From the NCBI RefSeq assembly GCF_000499385.1, contig NW_013654762.1, forward strand, positions 1 to 14,161: DNA of 14,161 nucleotides, read 5' to 3'. Every line of letters starts with the position of its first letter. The stretch's first letter is position 1. The notes beneath the pieces are model-generated. The model ran no database searches, was not told the DNA's origin, and was given only the letters and a program-made list of their open reading frames with translations. The stretch is from Eimeria necatrix. Taxonomy: Eukaryota > Apicomplexa > Conoidasida > Eucoccidiorida > Eimeriidae. Positions 7,924 to 14,161 of this stretch are shown piece after piece. The position numbers and the translations under genes were made by a program.

Positions 7924-8175
7924 TCAAACTATGTTGTACAGACTGATGATGCGAAGTACAAGAATGCATGCTAACGGCAAACCCGTGTAGGCACAAAACT
8001 GCCAGCCCTTTATACATGGCAATGCCTCTTGTTTTCTTTCATCGTTTCCGCTAAGAGCAGTGAACGCGCTTTTGTCTTCAGAAGCAGCATATGCCTCACA
8101 TCCTGAATGCCCCCGCAGAATTACAATTGATACCCCATTTTTACTGTTGATATGAAGGGGGTTTTCTGGACACAT
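7924..8175 (-). CDS. Doubtful 83-aa open frame, hydrophobic tail
   Basis: An ATG frame of 83 codons. It begins MCPENPLHINSKNGVSIVIL, has an acidic and polar middle (EDKSAFTALSGNDERKQE), and ends in a hydrophobic stretch (LPLACILVLRIISLYNIV) that could be a C-terminal membrane anchor. Four Cys are spread through it. It lies about 290 bp upstream, in minus-strand order, of the open block at 7454-7630. I recognise no family and see no promoter. The protein-like mix is the only support. Confidence 0.14.
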   Translation of the reverse strand: MCPENPLHINSKNGVSIVILRGHSGCEAYAASEDKSAFTALSGNDERKQEALPCIKGWQFCAYTGLPLACILVLRIISLYNIV

Positions 8176-8223
8176 CTAGCCCCGTTGCTGCAAGACTACC
8201 TGCAGCCAAGTGTTCCCCGCGGA

Positions 8224-8237
8224 TAAAAATATTTTTA
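8224..8237. repeat. Perfect 14-bp AT palindrome
   Basis: TAAAAATATTTTTA reads the same on both strands and sits in a short AT-rich patch (8221-8260) between GC-richer flanks. It may be an easily melted site, but AT-only palindromes are common in such patches, so no function is claimed. Confidence 0.4.
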
Positions 8238-8398
8238 AAAAGAATTATTATCAAACTTTGAAACACCTGCGATACTTTCACCACGCATAAAAGCATAAAT
8301 AACAGGCCACGGCCATCAAAATTCGAACGCTGCTGACCATAGTAGCATGCGACAAGCGTAGTTTAGTCGCTCTAAAATTCTGTGGTAGCTGTGTGGCC

Positions 8399-8405
8399 TA
8401 TAAAA
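8399..8405 (+). promoter_or_regulatory. Possible TATA box with initiator-like site
   Basis: TATAAAA is followed, with its first T 33 bases upstream of the central A, by GCATTC (A at 8432), which loosely fits an arthropod initiator. The first ATG downstream (8444) reads ATG AAA TGA and stops at once. No coding frame with an ATG start follows closely, so any transcript would be non-coding or spliced. One TATAAAA alone is expected by chance. Confidence 0.12.
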
Positions 8406-9286
8406 ACCGAGACAAGAAGCCCAATCTGTGCATTCCAAAACATATGAAATGACTTGCTAGCTTTACGGAGGTGCAAAAGCAAAACTTCAATTTCGCCATT
8501 AACCTGCCCTGCGCATTGTGCCCAAACGCAACAAGATCAGTTTAAGCAGTTGCAGTTAATTTCCCCCCAAAGAGAAATAAAACGCACGCTTCTAAAAGAT
8601 CGAAACGCAACGGGTTTGTTGCGTTTTGCAGGAAACAATGCTTCGGCACGTCATGCACCCGAAAGCATAAACTGCCATGTTGTCCAAGCACGGCACCTAC
8701 AAGAGAATCGCATAAGTTGCCTAGGTACGTGCCCTGAGGCTTTACTCAGTAAAGCAGAAAGAAAGTGCCTGAAAGCCGCGAGCAAGCGAGACCTCCATGC
8801 AAGTATAACTTTGAGCATATCCATGGAACTGCTGACGTACAACCTGCACATTCATGCGCTCATTGTCAAGTCAGTTCTGCCAACCTGAAAATAGATCGTG
8901 TCAAGCAAATATTCCTTCAATGTTACACTGTGGGATATTATTGTATTTATCCTAGGGAAAGCGTGAATTCAGCATTGGGTTCCTAATGATAATGACAAGA
9001 CTGACGTTACATCGTCAGGCTGCCTGCGTATTTATTCAAAGATTTTCCAGCCACAGAATATTTCATGATTCCTAAACAGTCCCTTCGATAAAATGTATAA
9101 GTAGCTCTAGAAAACTGATCGCGTGATCGACACAGCAGATGATGTGGGTAAGACTACAGCTATATCTAGAGGGCCTATGTTCAAAAGCGCAGCCCACTTG
9201 CAAAGCATATCGCATTAAAAATCTCCTCAAATTGGTTTTACCTGTTCTTGTGAGCTAGGTTTCTCGCAATATAATAACGCACACGA

Positions 9287-9322
9287 TGCGTGCATCGTAT
9301 TCGCACGAAGACGATACACGCA
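9287..9322. repeat. 12-bp hairpin with one mismatch
   Basis: TGCGTGCATCGT at 9287-9298 pairs with ACGATACACGCA at 9311-9322 except at one position, leaving a 12-base loop. A shorter alternative stem overlaps it: ACGATGC at 9283-9289 and GCATCGT at 9292-9298. The two foldings exclude each other. No T run, gene or conserved flank is visible. Confidence 0.35.
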
Positions 9323-10638
9323 CCATGCTTGTTACTATGGCGTTGCACTTGATTCATGTGTCTCACTCCCTAAAAGTTTAATTTGCCAGTACGTGCGGTT
9401 CACTGACGGCAGGACACGTCGTTGCGAAGCCAAAGGCTTTGCGATTAGCTTTACCTTGATGATGTAGTTTTAGAGTACCACCATAATGCGCACACCGCTT
9501 GTAGGACTGCTCATATTCAACGTACGTGCTGCAGCAGGGGGTGTCTGCACTGCCAATCTGGGTGGTATGCAGGTCTGTAGCTTGCGATTAAAGCAGCTAA
9601 AAGGCACCGTGCCACCCAGCTAAGCACAACCCAACCGAAAACGTTGTTTTCACAAAGTAACTTAAAGGCCTAAAGCGTCAGTACGCGAAAGCCAAGTGCA
9701 TTTACGCTTTTCGACCGTTTGTGGACACGTTTTTGCTTACAAGTATAGCAGGTAAGTGATTTGTTTTCAACTACTAGTAGAGTTTTGCAGGTCGACATGC
9801 GGCTGTTTTCTTTCAGCGAACAGATGTTGGAAGGCCTGGCGTAATTTGTGAGCACTGCTTTATCCAGTGATGCTGTAGCTTCTCTTTGTCAGTTTTTCTT
9901 TCATTCGTCGACCTGACGCACATGCTGACAGATTTACCCGTCTACACGTTGTGCTAAGACTGTCCATGGCTCATGTGCTGCATATTTTCCCAAGCAAAGC
10001 TGATCATGAACACGTCATTGTTGTTCTCATAACCACAACGCGAGTTTAACGTTACTAGGGGCATTCCGATTCTTTATCCAGGAATTTGCACTTGCAGTGC
10101 AAGCACGCGTTCAAGTGCTTTAAAAGCTGTCCTGTTCGACATGGATGCGTCGACAAATGACGAGCTAGGCTGCAGCCACAAACAGAGAATGCGCCTACCT
10201 GCAGCAACAATTACATGATGGCATCCGCACGAACGCGTTTCGGTGACCAGTGCTCCATAATTGTCGTACTAAGGCAACAAAATTAATGGTATTCTCTTTG
10301 TAAGCATGGTAATGCGCAAATGGGACATACTCCCTGTCGAAAGAAACACATGTCTTGCATAACGTGGGTTGTTATTCTCTTTTTACCGTTATCCATGGAG
10401 CTCGCGGAAAATTTTGAGTTGTTTTATAGCGCCTGCTTAACGTGATGCAAACTTCGCTACGAGTAGTGCAGAAAAAAGCCACTAGCTGGACTGTTCGGAT
10501 ATCTAGGCTGCTTCGTTAGCGTAATTGGCCGTTTCCCATACAAAGTGGATCACACAATAATATTATAAGCTTCTCCTGCAGTTTAAATGCCTGTGAAGCC
10601 TGATTATTCAAAATGCTGCTCCATATTGAGGGCAGCGG

Positions 10639-10908
10639 ATGGCGCAACAACTCACTGCAACTGCAGGCACTTTCATAAAAGTTATTTCCATATCATACAA
10701 CGTGTTAAACAGTTATGCGCGCATACGGTGCAGTGCATTAGCTACCTTACTTGCGTCAGCATGCTGCCTCACTGGCCAGCCATTTGTTTTATTTGTTTTA
10801 CGCACTCTCTTTGTGCATGAATTTTCTGACGAAGCAACTGAACATGCCCAGCTGGTTACAATCCAGTGCATAGCAGAAATTAAAGAAAACTCCTGTACTG
10901 AGGTGTAA
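10639..10908 (+). CDS. Doubtful 89-aa open frame
   Basis: An ATG frame of 89 codons with G at +4 but C at -3. It starts MAQQLTATAGTFIKVISISY and has a hydrophobic, Ala- and Leu-rich middle (ALATLLASACCLTG, then PFVLFVLRTLFV) that could span a membrane. The tail is acidic and polar. A second plus-strand frame (10587-10820) and a minus-strand frame (10713-10967) overlap it, so the area is simply poor in stops. No motif, promoter or polyadenylation signal supports it. Confidence 0.1.
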   Translation: MAQQLTATAGTFIKVISISYNVLNSYARIRCSALATLLASACCLTGQPFVLFVLRTLFVHEFSDEATEHAQLVTIQCIAEIKENSCTEV

Positions 10909-13764
10909 CGCCTTGACGGTCTAAGTAGTGCGTCGAATTCGATGGCTCTACGTATAGCCTGGCCCACAAAGATAAAGTGTCTAGATCACAGCGTCAGCAC
11001 TGCAGCAATGTTGAAGCCCCGCCACGCTAGTCATATATTCGTTTTTCTGCTAGTTATCTAGATAATCCATCGTAAACGCACTGTCTGTAATGTCAAACCT
11101 GTCTTGACCCACAGTATTGCTGCTTCTATTGAACACATATCTTCGCCATGATGCTGCGGTGTCGGGACTGGTGCAAACGGCTTGAAGCCTTTGCATGCTC
11201 CTCACAGGCCTGGCGAGCAAACCTACGGCAAAGCTTTACTTGCAGCGCCAATGGGCTGCATATCGAGTAATTCTCCTAAAGCGGGGACACGAACTAGGCT
11301 CAGCACCGTCGTGTCAGCTAGCTATCAACGCTTGTAGCATAAAAAGCCTCCAGCAATACTCAAGAATTTCCGATGCAGCACAAGCCCTCATTTGAATCAC
11401 TTGAAGCGTTCTCTACCCATTCTTCCGAAAGATGGGCTAAAAAATGTACGCCGGCATGCTTATCAACACCGGGATAACGGGGTACGCTTTTCTTGCCGCT
11501 TCCTGTAACGCACTGCCTGAGGAAATTTATTTCCTTTGATTGAGTCTCAATCCGGTTAGCAAAGCCTTGAATAATCTTAACGTGAGACTTAGGAACGCTC
11601 CTAACTGAAGTCCCCGCCAGATGTTCAGATTAGCGCAATGTCTCTACACAACGAATATAAATTTGTATAACAACTGGATTACCCACTACTAAGACTCTTT
11701 AGTCAGAGGAAAGCGATCTGATGCTGAACAGTATGCACTAGGGAACTGCTAGGTCGCTCGGCTGCAACTGGCTGAGATCGCATCGCCACCATATGAGCCC
11801 ATGGGGGCTTTTCGTCGGGTGAAATGCGACTGCCCGAGTGACTGAACGCTTTATATTGAGTTTTGAAGCTTTTTACACAGAGGGTACGTAAGTCTATTTT
11901 ACGTAGCAATCGCACTACGACATTGACCCCTCGGCGCACAAACTACAAATCAAAGTGATTGCGCTCATTTCTTCCATTTAGGCTTACAACCTTTCAAAAC
12001 TAAACGAAACTAAGTGTTAAAGTGATTCGTTAGTCATAGCTGCTCTGCTAGAGTAAGATTTTCGCAGTCACACGCAAACTGTCGCGAGCCAAACTGTACA
12101 ATGAGAAGCTTTCGTACTAAGGGTTGCGCTATTTTGCCCTTGGCAAAGAACAATGAGCATTCCTATTCGCTTTGTAGAGTATTAATTACGCACCAACTGA
12201 TACACCGCACCTATAACGCGTTTGTTAAGCTACATACAAAAGAAGGGAAAACATGGTCATCCTCAAGAACGCCCATTTTGGTCGGGGCTTTACGCCGTAT
12301 TATCTATAAGATGCGATTTATCTGAAACCTGACAAACGTTACCCAACAGATGCACGCGTAAGAGGCGCGGTGTGCATTGCAACAAGTAAACGGACACGAT
12401 TCAGTGGCATTTACAAAGCACAATGTCTAGCGCAGATTGTTCTTGTCGATTTATGTCTTTACTCAGCGCCAAAGTACTAACAGCAGTGACACTGAATTCC
12501 GAACAAACCAACGCTATATCATGCTTTTGCATAGCTTACAACCTTCACACCGGGTTTTTGCCAGGTTTCAACGCACCGATTAGGGAGCCGTGGACATCGA
12601 GAATTACTAATACTATATTCACCAGGACAAAAATAAATAAACGTTAACCAAAGTAGTATGAGGCATCTTAGGACCTATTCCGCTCTAATAATGAATAGCA
12701 GAACCAAGGCTTATAAATTTTGGAAGCTTCGCCGGAGCAGATAAACCAGTAAAACATGAGGCGGAGTACACGTTGCAGTAGACGAGTTAAGTTAGTGGCG
12801 AAATTTACTATTTGGCAGAACAGAGTTGTTTTGCTACATGTTCTTCAGCTAACTGGGATAGCAGGTCCTGCTCCTGCCCAACAATGCGCACTTGCTGTAT
12901 TTAAAATCCGTCTGCATGTTTCGCCGACGGTTGTGCTACACGCAGGCCCGAAAAGGCTTTCTACGCAGACGACAAACTGAAGCTGCATGCTTAATCTAGC
13001 GCCTTGTCACTCTGCAGTCTCTTTAATTGAGTACTGCTTACGTGTTACAATGTCAGAACAAACGGCGTGTGTTTATATGTGGACGAGAGGCAAAACTAGT
13101 TCGCCTACATAGGGCTATGCAGTGGCACATACACTTGAAGAGGAGTGCAAGCGCTCCCACTGTAGTTGGAGAAATGTTCACATCTCCGCTTACCTGGACA
13201 CGGGAGCATTTGGGATGAAACCGCTATTTAGGTGATCGCCGGTGAGTTAAGAAAAAGAGCATTGTTTAGCTTGAGGACCAAAAGCATGTAAAGACAGAGA
13301 AGCTAAATGCTTCAATGCGCAGCAACGTCTTTTTAAATAAAACACATCGAAGACAATGTGATTCCCCTAAATATGCATACTTTTATTGCTCAGTGCACGC
13401 ACAATCTACAAATTAGGAATTTTTTGGAAACAATGATACAATGATGCGGTGTCGGAGGGACAAGACGTCTGGGTAAGCTGTCGGTCTAGGCGCATTAGCA
13501 TCAGAGTGCTCCAACAGAGTAATCATGCGTTGGTGTTTTGTCGCCTCTGTAAAACCCAATATTTCTTTAGAACACACATTGTAAGCGCGGAAACTAGCTA
13601 GTGCGGTTTTAAAGCATTTTCATTACGGGATGATTCCGTGCTTCCCGGACACAGAGCAGGAAGATAATGATGATTTCCGAGTTTCTCTGGCGTCAACTAA
13701 CACACAAAAAGTGAGGCTAGCGCTCTTCCTAATCACGCACCAAAGGACCATTCTCGCTATTTCA
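10909..13764. other. No supported gene
   Basis: Scattered short frames only. The frame at 12423-12647 (plus, 74 codons, ATG with A at -3) has AATAAA motifs at 12632-12637 and 12636-12641 overlapping its stop, but no other support. Another AATAAA lies at 13336-13341 with no frame clearly ending before it. Two copies of a G(A/C)TGCGGTGTCG motif are at 11153-11164 and 13443-13454. No RNA gene, satellite or mobile-element terminus was seen. Confidence 0.5.
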
Positions 13765-13974
13765 TCAGCATAGCCCAGCTAGAACTATGTCAACTGCGGA
13801 AAATGTGCAATTCTTGCTTCGCACTAGCGAACGAACATAACAACACCCGAGCTGCGGTGAATCTGCTATATCCTGCCGATTTGCATGCTCATCGATATGC
13901 ATGCACGAAATCTTAAAAGCACATAGTAAATGCGACGTGGATATCACTACAAAAGATACTGCGCAGGATTGCAT
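13765..13974 (-). CDS. Doubtful 69-aa cysteine-rich open frame
   Basis: An ATG frame of 69 codons from 13974. The start MQSCAVSFVVISTSHLLCAF is fairly hydrophobic and might serve as a weak signal peptide. The rest contains several more Cys (including a CC pair) without a spacing I recognise. C at -3 makes the start context poor. The reading frame extends further upstream from a GTG. The three GCATGC palindromes of 13883-13976 overlap it. Likely chance, kept because small secreted Cys-rich proteins are often missed. Confidence 0.1.
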   Translation of the reverse strand: MQSCAVSFVVISTSHLLCAFKISCMHIDEHANRQDIADSPQLGCCYVRSLVRSKNCTFSAVDIVLAGLC

Positions 13975-13976
13975 GC
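13883..13976. promoter_or_regulatory. Cluster of three GCATGC palindromes
   Basis: GCATGC occurs at 13883-13888, 13899-13904 and 13971-13976, the first two also being TGCATGC. I count 12 in the window (also near 323, 5620, 7778, 7966, 8345, 10759, 11193, 11454 and 12985), against about 3.5 expected with even base use. GCATGC is a known binding core of some apicomplexan AP2 factors and could equally be a general word bias of this genome. No gene start is tied to it. Confidence 0.2.
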
Positions 13977-14161
13977 GTCTAGCACACAACACGGGAGCCT
14001 AATGTTATACTGATAAACCGAATACCGGAGCCGGCGAGTCGACGCGTGTCGTCGGTGGCTTTCAGCGCTACAAATATGTCGAAATGGCGTACACCTCTAC
14101 TTAGCAACAATTGGAATGCCAATGCCACAGGAACTACTGCGGTATCATTAAGCAACACACA

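Larger units (their letters stand above)
8176..10638. other. No supported gene
   Basis: The longest open run (8454-8888, plus) starts with TTG and has no ATG until near its end, so it is not a credible eukaryotic gene. A possible TATA box (8399), an AT-rich palindrome (8224-8237), small inverted repeats at 9001-9018 (CTGACG, CGTCAG) and 9424-9442, and an imperfect 12-bp hairpin (9287-9322) are the only structures I found. A minus-strand 61-codon frame at 9670-9855 shows no motif. Confidence 0.5.

Noticed and set aside
8454..8888. A 144-codon open run on the plus strand, the longest in the window, 50 bp after a TATA-like box.
   Set aside because: It opens with TTG and has no ATG until close to its end. 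With an ATG requirement it falls to about 20 codons. The composition shows no motif.
1..14161. Searched for CRISPR arrays, rRNA, tRNA, bacterial operons, insertion sequences, long terminal repeats and reverse-transcriptase motifs.
   Set aside because: No regularly spaced direct repeats, no cloverleaf, no coding cluster, no long terminal repeats and no catalytic motif was found on either strand by eye.

Overview
This looks like a stretch of a large eukaryotic nuclear genome, mostly non-coding. No open frame has bacterial or phage character: the frames are short, scattered and unclustered, with no Shine-Dalgarno-linked runs and no rRNA, tRNA or CRISPR array. GC is moderate, CpG is not obviously depleted, and simple repeats are nearly absent (the longest homopolymer I saw is a run of eight C at 2707-2714). 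The texture would fit an arthropod, perhaps a tick or other arachnid, but that is an impression and not a proven assignment; an apicomplexan or another invertebrate is not excluded.

Layout. 1-1700: no convincing gene, only chance-level frames. 2600-3062: the strongest structured signal. Two diverged copies of an exon-like block lie on the minus strand about 280 bp apart. Both begin at a splice-acceptor-like CAG|GA, they show partial protein-level similarity, and copy 1 is broken by two one-base length differences. 3296-3511: a minus-strand frame with a good transmembrane helix. 4139-4354: a minus-strand open block behind a good acceptor-like site. 5218-5637: a minus-strand 139-aa frame with a signal-peptide-like start, containing a perfect 11-bp hairpin. 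5779-5811: a TATA box in the loop of a 9-bp inverted repeat. 7187-8175: several minus-strand open blocks, two in the same frame, that could be exons or a decayed gene. 8176-13764: essentially featureless apart from a few hairpins and a possible TATA box. 13883-13976: three GCATGC palindromes close together, in a window that is rich in this hexamer.

Taken together, the better coding-like signals from 2.6 to 8.2 kb are all on the minus strand. They could be exons or remnants of one or more minus-strand genes, but I cannot join them into a consistent gene model (intron phases at 7.4 kb do not match), and each one alone is near what chance gives. I recognise no known family with confidence and see no defence system, mobile-element cargo or other clearly new system. 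The window is best read as intergenic or intronic DNA with a decayed duplicated exon.
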